Shown here: positions 1-8,188 of the stretch, piece after piece
Layout: each line of letters begins with the position of its first letter
Position numbering within the stretch: position 1 is the stretch's first letter
Made by a program: the position numbers and the translations under genes
The notes under the pieces: generated by a model
What the model was told of the DNA's origin: nothing
Seen by the model: the letters and a program-made list of their open reading frames with translations, nothing else
The model's database searches: none
DNA from: Mesorhizobium sp. DCY119
GTDB lineage: Bacteria; Pseudomonadota; Alphaproteobacteria; Rhizobiales; Rhizobiaceae
Direction: 5' to 3'
Assembly: GCF_003590645.1 (NCBI RefSeq)
Contig: NZ_CP031834.1
Location: 2,294,501-2,358,500, forward strand
Length of the DNA stretch: 64,000 nt

Positions 1-564
1 CATGTTATCGTGCCCTGGACGGTGATCGCAGGCCGTGAGGATGCCGAACGGGTTGCGCAACGCATTTCAGCCGAGCCGCCGCGCCAGTCGCGGCGAACCT
101 CGATCTCGGGCGCGCTGCATTTCGCCGCCGATCTGTTTGCGGAAAGCGGCTTCAAGAGCTTCAAGCGGGTCATCGATATTTCCGGTGATGGGCCGAACAA
201 TGAAGGGCGGCCGGTCGATGCGGCGCGGGATGCCGTCGTTCAGCAGAAGATCGCCATCAACGGACTGCCGGTGATGGCGGCAGGCACTGAGCTGCTGCCC
301 TATGAAGTTGCGGACCTCGATACCTATTACAGCGAGTGCGTGATTGGCGGGCCGGGCTCATTCGTCATGCCGGTCAATGGCTGGGAGCAGTTTCCGGAGG
401 CTATCCGCCGCAAGCTTCTCATCGAACTTGCCAATACGCCGCCTTCGCACAACGAAAAGCGGCCGCCTGTGATACTGGCGCAGGGCAAGCCACCTTACGA
501 CTGCATGATCGGCGAAAAACTGTGGCAGGGCGATCGTGGGCGGCAACGGATGTACGATCCATGA
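1..564 (+). CDS. DUF1194 domain protein, C-terminal part (5' end outside window)
   Basis: The reading frame is open from base 1 to a TGA at 562-564, so the gene is cut by the window edge. The visible part aligns closely with the second half of the next gene (690-1538): both share PWTVIA, RRTSISGAL, a DISGDGPNN/DVSGDGPNN stretch, CVIGGPG and a C-terminal PYDCM-GEKLW block. DUF1194 proteins are exported von Willebrand factor A-like proteins of unknown role in alphaproteobacteria. The N-terminal signal peptide and metal-binding motif would lie upstream. The two genes are a tandem duplication separated by a terminator. No function beyond the fold can be assigned. Confidence 0.85.
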   Translation, partial: HVIVPWTVIAGREDAERVAQRISAEPPRQSRRTSISGALHFAADLFAESGFKSFKRVIDISGDGPNNEGRPVDAARDAVVQQKIAINGLPVMAAGTELLPYEVADLDTYYSECVIGGPGSFVMPVNGWEQFPEAIRRKLLIELANTPPSHNEKRPPVILAQGKPPYDCMIGEKLWQGDRGRQRMYDP

Positions 565-632
565 GCAGCCGGCGCCGGAGCGACATGGCGCCTGGCAAAA
601 TTCCAGCAATCGCGAAAATGTGAACGGAAAAG

Positions 633-660
633 GCCCGGCAAAAAACCGGGCTTTCTTTTC
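633..660 (+). terminator. Rho-independent terminator after the first DUF1194 gene
   Basis: A perfect 6-bp stem GCCCGG (633-638) and CCGGGC (646-651) with an A-rich loop is followed by TTTCTTTT. It lies 70 bases after the stop of the upstream DUF1194 gene and 30 bases before the start of its paralogue, so the two copies are probably separate transcripts. Confidence 0.85.
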
Positions 661-689
661 AACCGCAGATTTTCGCGTACCTTCGATTC

Positions 690-1538
690 ATGTCTCGCTT
701 GCTTCGCATCAGACATGTTCTTGCAGGCGGCGCAGCCCTTGCGCTGACACTTCTCTTCGCGCCACAGGGTTTTGCTGCCGAGCAGGTCGATATCGAGCTT
801 GTACTGGCCGTTGACGTGTCGCTGTCTATGTCGCCGGACGAGCTTGAAATCCAGCGTCACGGCTATGCCGCAGCCCTTACCCACAACGATGTGTTGCAGG
901 CGATTGCCGATGGCGTTCATGGCAAGATCGCGGTGACTTTCTTCGAATGGGCAGGCGCGTCCACCCAGCATGTCATCGTGCCGTGGACTGTCATCGCAAC
1001 GCGAGAAGATGCCGAGCGTGTCGCAGCACAGCTTTCGGCCAGTCCGCCAAACAGCGCGCGGCGCACCTCGATCTCGGGCGCGCTGGAATTCGGAGGCGAC
1101 CTTTTCGCGGAGAGCGGCTTCACCAGCATGAAGCGCGTGATCGACGTTTCCGGCGATGGACCCAACAACCAGGGTGCGCCCGTGCAGGGCATTCGCGATG
1201 CGCTGGTGCGGCAGGGCATCACCATCAACGGCCTGCCGTTGATGACCAATGGCGGGCTCGCCAGTGCCTATGATGTCGCCGAGCTCGACAAATACTACAA
1301 GGACTGCGTCATCGGCGGGCCGGGAGCCTTCATGATCCCGGTCAATGACTGGGAACAGTTCCCGGAAGCGATCCGCCGCAAGCTGGTGCTGGAACTGGCC
1401 GGCCCGTGGTCGCAGCCATGGCGTGCAGAGGCGGAGCAGGGGCTTCCGGTCGTTCTGGCGCAGGCCACAGCACCTTACGACTGCATGGTCGGCGAAAAGC
1501 TGTGGCGCGACCGCTCCTGGATGTGGGAGAGCCGCTGA
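690..1538 (+). CDS. DUF1194 domain protein, exported VWA-like
   Basis: A 282-residue protein. Residues 1-29 form a signal peptide (basic start, hydrophobic core, cleavage near GFAAEQ). The mature part opens with a VWA-type strand ending in DVSLSMS, a D-x-S-x-S metal-ion-dependent adhesion motif. A second acidic strand, VIDVSGDGPN, follows near residue 150. Two cysteines (in CVIGG and YDCMVG) are shared with the truncated paralogue upstream and may form a periplasmic disulfide. DUF1194 has no known biochemical role. The ATG at 690 is the only start that gives a full signal peptide. The gene is flanked by a terminator upstream and a palindromic repeat downstream. Confidence 0.88.
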   Translation: MSRLLRIRHVLAGGAALALTLLFAPQGFAAEQVDIELVLAVDVSLSMSPDELEIQRHGYAAALTHNDVLQAIADGVHGKIAVTFFEWAGASTQHVIVPWTVIATREDAERVAAQLSASPPNSARRTSISGALEFGGDLFAESGFTSMKRVIDVSGDGPNNQGAPVQGIRDALVRQGITINGLPLMTNGGLASAYDVAELDKYYKDCVIGGPGAFMIPVNDWEQFPEAIRRKLVLELAGPWSQPWRAEAEQGLPVVLAQATAPYDCMVGEKLWRDRSWMWESR

Positions 1539-1542
1539 GTTT

Positions 1543-1600
1543 TCCCTTCTCCCCTTGGGGGAGAAGGTGGCCGACTTCCCCGGATTTGCCGCCAAAGTTT
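1543..1600. repeat. Short palindromic intergenic repeat
   Basis: Immediately after the DUF1194 stop lies an inverted repeat in which CTTCTCCC faces GGGAGAAG around CTTGG, followed by GTGGCCGACTT. Related CTTCTCCC/GGGAGAAG units occur near 16540-16630 and 36120-36220, so this is one copy of a dispersed family of short repeats. Confidence 0.6.
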
Positions 1601-1659
1601 GGCCACGAGGATCGCATCTCTAAGTTTTGGGGACACAGCCTGAGAGGGAAATGAGAATC

Positions 1660-1995
1660 ATGAAACGTGTAGCCATTGCGGCATTTGCGTCTGTGCTGAT
1701 GGTCGGCAGCGCCGCTGCCCAATATGATGAAGATGCCGCATGCGTGATGTATGAGCACAACAATTATCGGGGGCGTGCCCTGCCGATGCAGTCGGGGCAG
1801 GCGGTCAGTTTTCGCAACGGCCAGTTCTGGAACGACCGGGTTACCTCGATCCGCGTCGCGCGCGGCTGCACGCTGATGGCTTATCAACATTCCCGCATGA
1901 GGGGCAACGAGCGGGAATTCAATCGCGACGATCACAATATCGGTAACTGGAGTGACGGGATATCGTCGGCCGAGTGCTACTGCGACTCCTGGTGA
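1660..1995 (+). CDS. Secreted beta/gamma-crystallin-like protein
   Basis: About 111 residues with a signal peptide (MKRVAIAAFASVLMVGSAAAQ). The mature part has the pattern CVMYEHNNYRGRALPMQ, repeated aromatic/glycine stretches, and three further cysteines (RGCTL, AECYC). This is typical of small secreted proteins of the beta/gamma-crystallin or peptidase-inhibitor I36 type, which form Greek-key domains and sometimes bind calcium. The start could be the ATG at 1651 or 1660; a GAGAGGG at 1642-1648 sits close to both, and 1660 gives the cleaner signal peptide. No partner or operon is evident. The specific role is unknown. Confidence 0.75.
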   Translation: MKRVAIAAFASVLMVGSAAAQYDEDAACVMYEHNNYRGRALPMQSGQAVSFRNGQFWNDRVTSIRVARGCTLMAYQHSRMRGNEREFNRDDHNIGNWSDGISSAECYCDSW

Positions 1996-2010
1996 AGGCT
2001 CTGCCCGACC

Positions 2011-3072
2011 TCAGGCAGCCAGTAGCTGCTTGCGGTCGACACGCTCCTGCTGCGGCGAGCGCGCATAAAGCTCACGGTAGCATTTGGAAAAATGCGACGC
2101 CGAGACGAAGCCGCAGGCGACGGCCACTTCCACCACCGGCATCGATGACTGGATCAGCAGGTGGCGCGCGCGGTCGAGCCTGATCTCAAGATAATAGCGC
2201 GCCGGCGAGCGGCCCATCTCGGTGCGGAAAAGACGCTCGATCTGGCGGCGCGACAGGCCGACATGATCGGCAATCTCGATCAGCGACAGCGGTTCGGCGA
2301 GATTGGCCTCCATCAGTTCGATAATGGTCAGAACCTTGGAATTCTGGACGCCGAGACGCGCCCGCAGCGGCAGTCGCTGGCGGTCCGTCGGGCTGCGCAC
2401 GCGGTCGGTCAGCACCTGCTCGCAGACGCGGTTGACGAGATTGTCGTCGAAATCGTCGCCGATCAGCTTCAGCATCATGTCGAGTGCTGCAGTGCCACCG
2501 GCGCAGGTGTAGATGTTCTGGTCGACCTCGAAGAGGTCGGCGAAGACATTGGCCTTGGGGAAGGCTTCCGAGAAGCCGGGCAGGTTTTCCCAGTGGATTG
2601 CGCAGCGTTTGTTGGACAGCAGGCCGGCTGCCGCCAGCACATGCGCGCCGGTGCAGAGGCCGCCGATGGCGACGCCGCGATTATATTCCTCGCGCAGCCA
2701 GGCGAAGGCCGACTTGTTCTGGTATTTTTCGACATTGATGCCGCTGCAGACTACCACCATGGAGGGGCGGTCAGGGCCGGCCATCTTCTTGCGCTCTTCT
2801 TCCAGCGAGGTGTTGACCGCGCACTGCACGCCATTCGACGCGCTGACGGGCTTTCCGTCGATGCTGGCAAGCCGCCACTTATAGGCCTCGTAGCCGAGCA
2901 TGCGGTTGGCCGAGCGGAGCGGATCGAGCGCTGTCGCGAAGGCGATCATCGTGAAATCAGGCACGAGGAAAAAGACAAGCGATCGTTTGATCGGATGTTT
3001 TACGGCGTTCAAGGAACCCTCACGCAGACCGAAGATGGCGCGAACCTGATGTCGCGAACAGCAAAGCGTCAT
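2011..3072 (-). CDS. GlxA-family AraC-type regulator (GbdR-like)
   Basis: About 330-353 residues in two domains. Residues 30-200 form a DJ-1/PfpI-like (class I glutamine amidotransferase-like) sensor with the GGLCTGAHVLAAAG nucleophile-elbow segment. The C-terminal 100 residues carry two AraC helix-turn-helix motifs (SLIEIADHVGLSRRQIERLF and ACGFVSASHFSKCYRE). This arrangement is that of GbdR, which controls glycine betaine and dimethylglycine use in Pseudomonas, and of many alphaproteobacterial GlxA proteins. The start is uncertain: besides the ATG at 3072, a TTG at 3012 has a GAGGG four bases upstream. A role in controlling the methyl-metabolism genes nearby is inference, supported only by a motif shared with their upstream regions. 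Confidence 0.85.
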   Translation of the reverse strand: MTLCCSRHQVRAIFGLREGSLNAVKHPIKRSLVFFLVPDFTMIAFATALDPLRSANRMLGYEAYKWRLASIDGKPVSASNGVQCAVNTSLEEERKKMAGPDRPSMVVVCSGINVEKYQNKSAFAWLREEYNRGVAIGGLCTGAHVLAAAGLLSNKRCAIHWENLPGFSEAFPKANVFADLFEVDQNIYTCAGGTAALDMMLKLIGDDFDDNLVNRVCEQVLTDRVRSPTDRQRLPLRARLGVQNSKVLTIIELMEANLAEPLSLIEIADHVGLSRRQIERLFRTEMGRSPARYYLEIRLDRARHLLIQSSMPVVEVAVACGFVSASHFSKCYRELYARSPQQERVDRKQLLAA

Positions 3073-3180
3073 CAGGAAAAACCATTGCTGTCAATGGGGT
3101 AGAGGGCCTGCCGAAAACTAAATTTGCGACATGGGCCTATTTGCATCACCTAAGGTCATGCCGGCTTGTTCCAAAGAAAA

Positions 3181-3210
3181 AGCCGCGCGGGCTGTTTGGC
3201 CTGCGCGGCT
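3181..3210 (-). terminator. Rho-independent terminator (minus strand)
   Basis: The arms AGCCGCGC (3181-3188) and GCGCGGCT (3203-3210) pair perfectly and, read on the minus strand, are followed by TTTTTCTTT. It ends the small gene at 3257-3400. A second hairpin (AGGCCCTG / CAGGGCCT, 3221-3240) lies between that gene and the terminator. Confidence 0.8.
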
Positions 3211-3256
3211 GCTGGAAGTCAGGCCCTGCAACCAGGGCCTTAAGTATGGTTTTTAA

Positions 3257-3400
3257 TTAGCGGATCAGGAAGCCGAGGCGGGCGGCGGCAACAGCGCCGG
3301 ACTGGCCAGGCATCGTCCTGTCGAGACGCTGGCGCTCAAGCGCAGTCGTCAGGTTCATTTCGCGGCGGCTGCCCTTCAGGAAACGGGAAAAAAACTTCAT
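3257..3400 (-). CDS. Small basic protein, 47 residues, function unknown
   Basis: Reading leftward, an ATG at 3398-3400 opens a 47-codon frame ending in TAA at 3257-3259. A GGAG sequence lies about eight bases upstream of the ATG, and a strong terminator follows on the same strand, so it is a complete expression unit. The protein starts MKFFSRFLKG and is rich in arginine, with an alanine-rich stretch near the end (GAVAAARLGF). Its size, basic charge and isolation resemble the small DUF1127-type proteins common in rhizobia (one lies at 3750-3935), but no family motif is clear. Function unknown. Confidence 0.65.
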   Translation of the reverse strand: MKFFSRFLKGSRREMNLTTALERQRLDRTMPGQSGAVAAARLGFLIR

Positions 3401-3695
3401 GACACTTCTCCATGCGTAGTGGTTACACGGGGTGCCTTCGCTTGATGGAGTGGGGCAGCTCGTTTGATGCCGCTCATATAGATGGTCTGTTGCGGAAGTT
3501 AAGTGGAGAAAACGAACTACTTGATGCGAAAAGCGACATCATCTGCGGTGTTTTTGTGCGCCGCATGCTGATAAAATAAGCAATTACAAGTATTTAACGA
3601 TGAAATTAACCGGCTATGCGACTGCTTCATATGCGTCATGCGTGCCGCGCATGGCTGCCATGTCTACTTTGTGGCAAGGTCGAGGCAAAGAAAAA
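3401..3695. other. Non-coding spacer between two small genes
   Basis: This stretch separates the 47-residue gene (starts at 3400) from the terminator of the DUF1127 gene. It is richer in A and T than its surroundings around 3500-3620, as expected for the promoter of the leftward small gene. No coding frame with a plausible ribosome site was seen. Confidence 0.5.
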
Positions 3696-3729
3696 GCCTG
3701 CCGGTCTTCTGTAAGAGGGTCCGGCAGGC
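3696..3729 (-). terminator. Rho-independent terminator (minus strand)
   Basis: GCCTGCCGG (3696-3704) pairs with CCGGCAGGC (3721-3729). On the minus strand the stem is followed by TTTTTCTTT. It lies just downstream of the leftward DUF1127 gene. Confidence 0.85.
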
Positions 3730-3749
3730 CATGATTTGGCTATGCACAA

Positions 3750-3935
3750 TTACTTGCTCCCGGCCCATGCGCCAAGTGACGAGCGAGTAACGTCGCGCCG
3801 CGTGTAGCTATCCGGCCAGCCGATATCCTTCTGGATTTCGAAAGGAAGCGAACGAACCTGGCGTTCTGTCAGAAAGCGGTTGCGGGTGGCAGAGTATTCG
3901 GCGGCAAAGCGGCCGATCGTCGACAAAATAGACAT
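3750..3935 (-). CDS. DUF1127 (YjiS-like) small protein
   Basis: A 61-residue protein starting MSILSTIGRFAAEYSATRN. The region TERQVRSLPFEIQKDIGWPD is the characteristic DUF1127 core, an arginine-rich helical segment ending in a conserved (D/G)-I-G. A GGAG lies just upstream of the ATG at 3935, which fits better than more distant starts up to 4013. Members in Agrobacterium and Brucella act in RNA turnover, phosphate and carbon metabolism or stress responses; no specific role can be given here. The gene is transcribed away from the LysR gene at 4118 and has its own terminator. Confidence 0.85.
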   Translation of the reverse strand: MSILSTIGRFAAEYSATRNRFLTERQVRSLPFEIQKDIGWPDSYTRRDVTRSSLGAWAGSK

Positions 3936-4117
3936 TTTATTCTCCTCTCGGTTGCCCCACGGAAAAGATATCGCTGTGGGCTTTCGCATCTTGAGGTCGA
4001 TCCTGGTGTCCATGCCCGTCGGCCTCTCTTCACGGTCTTGACTATCCTCCTGTTCTGAGGTTCAATCAAACGAAATGGAATGATGCTTCAGATCAGAAAA
4101 ATTGAAGGGTTAGAGCG

Positions 4118-5017
4118 ATGACAGCCCCACTCAATCATCCGCTGCCGGTGCTTGATCTTGATGTGTTGCGGACATTCGTGGCGATTGCCGAGACCGGCAG
4201 TTTCACCACCGCCGCCAACGCCGTCTTCCGCACGCCGTCGGCCGTTTCGATGCAGATCAAGAAGCTGGAGGATATTCTCGGGCGCTCGGTGTTCTCGCGC
4301 GATGCGCGCTCTGTGACGCTGACCAATGATGGCGAGGTCCTGCTGGGTTATGCGCGGCGGCTTTTGTCGATCAACCGCGAGGCGGTGTCGAAGTTCATCA
4401 TTCCCGATATCGTCGGTGTCGTGCGCCTCGGTTCACCGGACGATTACGGCGAACGCATCCTGCCGCATGTGCTGAAGCGCTTCGCCCAGTCGCACCCATC
4501 CATCGCAGTCGACGTCACCATCGACCAGAGCAAGCATTTGTGGCGGCGCATGGACGATCGTACGCTCGACATCACCCTCATCACCAATTCCTACAAGACC
4601 AGCATGGCAGGCGCCGAAACGCTTCTGACCGAGCCGATCGTCTGGGCCGGCGCCAAGGGCGGCTGTGCGCATCTGCGCGAGCCGCTGCCGGTGTCGCTGT
4701 GGGAAGAGGGCTGCGCCTGGCGGGCAGGTGCGGTTGAAGCACTCGGCCGGGAAGGGCGAAACTATCGCGTCGCCTATATGAGCGCGCACACCGCCGGCCA
4801 GCGCGCCGCGATCCTGGCCGATCTTGCCGTTGCGCCGCTGCCGCGCTCCTTCATCGGCGGCGATCTGATGGAGCTTGGTTCCAAGGATGGCATGCCCGAC
4901 ATCGGCACCTACAGCCTGGCGATGGTCGTAGCACCCGACGCTAGCGCGCCGGTGCGCGCCGTGGCCGATCACATCCGCGCGGCGTTCGAGCTATTCCGCG
5001 AAACCGGCAAGTTCTGA
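4118..5017 (+). CDS. LysR-family transcriptional regulator
   Basis: A 299-residue protein with the usual LysR order: a winged helix-turn-helix at about residues 15-75 (FVAIAETGSFTTAANAV then SAVSMQIKKLEDILGRSVFSR) and a periplasmic-binding-like effector domain from about residue 95 (GVVRLGSPDDYGERILPHVL). A GAAGGG lies upstream of the ATG. The effector and targets are not evident. The neighbours are a divergent DUF1127 gene and, downstream on the other strand, the RamA-like gene, so a direct link with the methyltransferase module is possible but unsupported. Confidence 0.9.
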   Translation: MTAPLNHPLPVLDLDVLRTFVAIAETGSFTTAANAVFRTPSAVSMQIKKLEDILGRSVFSRDARSVTLTNDGEVLLGYARRLLSINREAVSKFIIPDIVGVVRLGSPDDYGERILPHVLKRFAQSHPSIAVDVTIDQSKHLWRRMDDRTLDITLITNSYKTSMAGAETLLTEPIVWAGAKGGCAHLREPLPVSLWEEGCAWRAGAVEALGREGRNYRVAYMSAHTAGQRAAILADLAVAPLPRSFIGGDLMELGSKDGMPDIGTYSLAMVVAPDASAPVRAVADHIRAAFELFRETGKF

Positions 5018-5029
5018 GAGACCGCTCGC

Positions 5030-5150
5030 TAACTCTACCCTGCCGGTCATCTGACGCAGTTTTCTGCGCTTCCGGTGCTCACGTACTAAATGTACGCTCC
5101 GCTCCGGTTCTCGAAAACCACGCCATATGCCTCGGCAGGGCGAGTTATCA
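5030..5150. repeat. Intergenic palindromic repeat-like element
   Basis: The spacer between two convergent genes holds CTTCCGGTGCTCACGTAC, then TAAAT, then GTACGCTCCGCTCCGG. It has an inner GTAC/GTAC inverted repeat and partly matching CCGG-ended flanks, as in dispersed rhizobial repeats. No coding potential was seen. Confidence 0.4.
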
Positions 5151-5165
5151 AACAGTCTCTAACAG

Positions 5166-7244
5166 CTAGTCCCGGTTTCGCCGCGCCGCACGTTCCTCGC
5201 GTGAACGCCGGCGCGGGGTTGCGTCACCGGCAACGCCATCCTCGCTCACCGTCTTGCGTGGCGGCAGTTTGACGGCGGCCGACAGTTTCGGGAACGGGTC
5301 GACCTTGTTGGGCAGCGCCATCGCATCGATGAAAAGCTGCTGGAAATTCGGCTCCAGCGCCGTTTCGATCTTCTCGATCAGACCGACTTCCTTTTCGATC
5401 TCGCGGCGGTGATTGCGGTTGAGCAGCGCCATCAACGCGCCGGTGCCGGCTGCGTTGCCGACGGCCTTCACTTCGTCGAGATCGCAATCGGGGATCAGGC
5501 CGAGCACCATCGCGTATTTCGGATCGATAAAGGAGCCGAACGCGCCGGCGAAGCGGATCGTATCGACCGTTTCCACGCCCTGCTTTTCCATCAGCAGCTT
5601 CACGCCGGCATAGAGGGCAGCCTTGGCAAGCTGGATGGCACGGACGTCGTTCTGCGTGACGGTGATGCGCGGTTCGCCCTGTCGTCCTTCCCGCAGCAGA
5701 TAGGAGAAGGTGCGGCCATTCTGGATGATGCGCGGGGAGGTCGCGGCGAGCGAGCCGTCTACCACGCCGTCTTCCGAGATAATGCCCGCCAGGTACATTT
5801 CGGCGACGACCTCGATGATCGCCGAGCCGCAGATGCCCGTCACGCCGGTTGCCCAGGAGGCTTCCTCGAAGCCTTCTTCGTCGGACCATTGTTCGACGCC
5901 GATGACACGGTATTTCGGCTCCAGCGTCAGCGGGTCTATGCGCACGCGCTCGATTGCGCCAGGTGCGGCGCGCTGGCCAGATGAAATCTCGGCGCCTTCG
6001 AAAGCCGGACCCGTCGGTGACGAGGCGGCGACTACGCGCTGACGGTTGCCGAGGATGATCTCGGCATTGGTGCCGACATCGACCAGCAGCATCATCTTAT
6101 CCTGACGATACGGGCCTTCCGACAATGTCGCGCCGGCAGCATCCGCGCCGACATGGCCGGCGATGCAAGGCAGCGTGTAGAGCCGCGCGCCGCGATTGAC
6201 GTCGATGTCGATCTCATGCGCCCAGAATTGCAGCGCGCCCGACACGGCAAGCGCGAACGGCGCCTGGCCGAGTTCGGTCGGGTCGATGCCGAGGAACAGG
6301 TGATGCATGATCGGGTTGGCGACGAAGACGCAGTCGAAGATGTCGTGACGGTCGACACCGCCTTCCTCGCAGACCTTGCCGATCAGCGTGTTGACAGCCT
6401 CGCGCACGGCCTTGGTCATCGCCTCGCGCCCGTCGGGGTTCATCATCACATAGGAGACGCGGCTCATCAGGTCTTCGCCGAAGCGGATCTGCGGGTTCGA
6501 CGTGCCGGAGGACGCGACGATGCGGCCGGACAGCAGCGACACCAGATGCATGGCGATCGTCGTCGAACCGATGTCGCAGGCAATGCCATAGGCCTCGTTC
6601 TTCAGGCCGGGGAAAAGCCCGATGATGAAGGGCCGCGACGAATCCATGTCGCGGTGGATGGCAGCGGTGACGCCCCAGTTGCCCTTGCGCAAGATGCCCT
6701 GAACCTGCGGGATCAAATGAGGGGCGATCAGCAGATCCTTCCAGCCCCAATCCTTTTCAAGCATCACCTTCAGCCGGTCGAGGTCGCCCAGCGGCTTGTG
6801 CATGTCAGGCTCGTCGACCTCGACATAGCACATCTGGACTGCCGCATTGCGCTCGATGACGCGGTCGCTGGCCGCCTTGCGCACCACCTGCGCATTGATG
6901 ACGGTGTCCTGCGGTACGTCGATGACGAGATCGCCCTGGACGGTGGCCGAGCAGGAGAGACGGCGGCCTTCGGGCAGGCCGCGCACCTTTTCATAGCGCT
7001 GTTCCTTGGCGCCCTTGGGCGAGATGTGGTCGTTGGACGAGACGATCTTGTGCTTGGCGAAATTGCCTTCCTGCACCTCGATCTGGCAGCGCCCGCACGT
7101 CGCCCGCCCGCCGCACACGCTCTCGACATAGACGCCGAGCGTGCGCGCGGCATCAAGGATCGGCGTGCCGACCGGAAACCGCCCGCGCTTGCCCGAAGGC
7201 ATGAACAGCACGAGCGGATCGGTGATATTGGCGGGAGAGTTCAT
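5166..7244 (-). CDS. RamA/RACo-like reductive activator of corrinoid proteins
   Basis: A 692-residue protein. The N-terminus is a plant-type 2Fe-2S ferredoxin domain with Cys44, Cys50, Cys53 and Cys98 (C-x5-C-x2-C then C). A linker is followed by an ASKHA-fold ATPase domain (DUF4445) with CDIGSTTIAMHL near residue 225, DVGTNAEI near 390 and FAGAFGSF near 605. This architecture is that of RACo of acetogens and related activators, which use ATP and a low-potential electron to return inactive Co(II) corrinoid to Co(I). In methanogens the same task is done by RamA, a protein with a different cluster domain. Its place beside corrinoid methyltransferase genes supports that role. Its operon upstream is interrupted by repeats and a GIY-YIG gene. 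The last 30 residues are arginine-rich and probably disordered. Confidence 0.88.
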   Translation of the reverse strand: MNSPANITDPLVLFMPSGKRGRFPVGTPILDAARTLGVYVESVCGGRATCGRCQIEVQEGNFAKHKIVSSNDHISPKGAKEQRYEKVRGLPEGRRLSCSATVQGDLVIDVPQDTVINAQVVRKAASDRVIERNAAVQMCYVEVDEPDMHKPLGDLDRLKVMLEKDWGWKDLLIAPHLIPQVQGILRKGNWGVTAAIHRDMDSSRPFIIGLFPGLKNEAYGIACDIGSTTIAMHLVSLLSGRIVASSGTSNPQIRFGEDLMSRVSYVMMNPDGREAMTKAVREAVNTLIGKVCEEGGVDRHDIFDCVFVANPIMHHLFLGIDPTELGQAPFALAVSGALQFWAHEIDIDVNRGARLYTLPCIAGHVGADAAGATLSEGPYRQDKMMLLVDVGTNAEIILGNRQRVVAASSPTGPAFEGAEISSGQRAAPGAIERVRIDPLTLEPKYRVIGVEQWSDEEGFEEASWATGVTGICGSAIIEVVAEMYLAGIISEDGVVDGSLAATSPRIIQNGRTFSYLLREGRQGEPRITVTQNDVRAIQLAKAALYAGVKLLMEKQGVETVDTIRFAGAFGSFIDPKYAMVLGLIPDCDLDEVKAVGNAAGTGALMALLNRNHRREIEKEVGLIEKIETALEPNFQQLFIDAMALPNKVDPFPKLSAAVKLPPRKTVSEDGVAGDATPRRRSREERAARRNRD

Positions 7245-8188
7245 TTATCGTGCGTCCTTCGAGGCTCGCCCGTCTGAAGCAGAGCGAATCCTTGATGCCT
7301 TGTTGAGGGCTCGCACCTCAGGATGAGGGAGGTTGAAGCCATATTTCGCCCAGTTTCCGTTACGCCGGGGTTTCAGAACTTGACGTGAAGCACACAAACC
7401 TCCCTCATCCTGAGGTGCTCGCGAAGCGAGCCTCGAAGGACGCACCCTTGGTTTTGCGAAGCGAAAATCATGCCGTTCGAAATGACCGTCTACATACTGC
7501 GCTGTGCCGACAACTCCTACTACGTCGGGTCGACCAAGCAGGAAATCGAAGCCAGAGTTTGGGAGCACAACAACCTGCCTATCGACGGTTATACGGCGCG
7601 CAGAAGACCTGTAACTTTGGTGTTTACCGAGACCTATGACCGGATCACTGACGCAATCGCGCGCGAGCGGCAGCTGAAAGGTTGGTCGCGCAAAAAAAAG
7701 GAAGCGGTGATCGCCCTTGCATACGAAGCGCTGCCCGAGCTTTCCCGGCGAGGACATTTGATTTCGAAGGCGGAATAGGTGCGTCCTTCGAGGCTCGCCC
7801 ATCGAATGTCGGGCAAATCGCTGGCCGTCCGTACGGGCTCGCACCTCAGGATGAGGGCGGTGGGTGCACGTCACACCAAATTCTGAAAGGCAAGCACAAC
7901 AAGAATGGGTAGGGACAGGGCGCTGTCCTCTCTCATCCTGAGGTGCGAGCCCCCGATCACGCACAAGACATTGGCGCGAAATCGGATGGGCGAGCCTCGA
8001 AGGACGCACCAACGTCATTACTGTGCTCTTCGAAGCGTGGTTCTCACGCAAGCCGCTGTAAGCATGGCATTTCAATTCTTGGGAGGAATGGCAAAAACCT
8101 CCCTCATCCTGAGGTGCGAGCCCTCGACCACGCACAAGACATTGGCGCGAAATCGGATGGGCGAGCCTCGAAGGACGCACAACAACCA
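7245..8188. repeat. Cluster of five dispersed palindromic repeat copies
   Basis: Five copies of one element fill the space between the RamA-like gene and the methyltransferase gene: about 7250-7342, 7399-7446, 7780-7862, 7929-8009 and 8100-8180. Each has one end CCTCATCCTGAGGTGCGAGC and the other GAGCCTCGAAGGACGCAC, with a variable middle. Copies 1 and 3 are in one orientation, 2, 4 and 5 in the other. Copies 4 and 5 share an almost identical middle (ACGCACAAGACATTGGCG). A sixth copy lies at 22018-22072. The TCATCCTGAGG ends are themselves partly palindromic. No transposase is present. Confidence 0.9.
7470..7778 (+). CDS. GIY-YIG domain protein, putative endonuclease
   Basis: A protein of about 100 residues with the GIY-YIG signature in the form VYILRC...YYVGSTK, followed by the conserved arginine region (IEARVWEHN) and a glutamate near IARERQLKGW. 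Small single-domain members (YhbQ/UPF0213 type) are widespread; a few act as structure-specific nucleases and most are uncharacterised. ATGs at 7470 and 7482 are both possible and neither has a strong ribosome site. The gene is flanked by repeat copies in opposite orientation (7399-7446 and 7780-7862), which suggests it arrived or moves with them. Confidence 0.85.
   Translation: MPFEMTVYILRCADNSYYVGSTKQEIEARVWEHNNLPIDGYTARRRPVTLVFTETYDRITDAIARERQLKGWSRKKKEAVIALAYEALPELSRRGHLISKAE

Noticed and set aside
6153-7277. Long open frame (374 codons) on the plus strand opposite the RamA-like gene
   Set aside because: It is an antisense shadow of a well-supported protein. It is Arg/His/Asp-rich as expected for the reverse frame of GC-rich coding DNA and shows no family motif.
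7245-8188. Repeat cluster considered as a CRISPR array
   Set aside because: Copies are in both orientations, unequal in spacing, partly palindromic and also found elsewhere; no cas genes are present.
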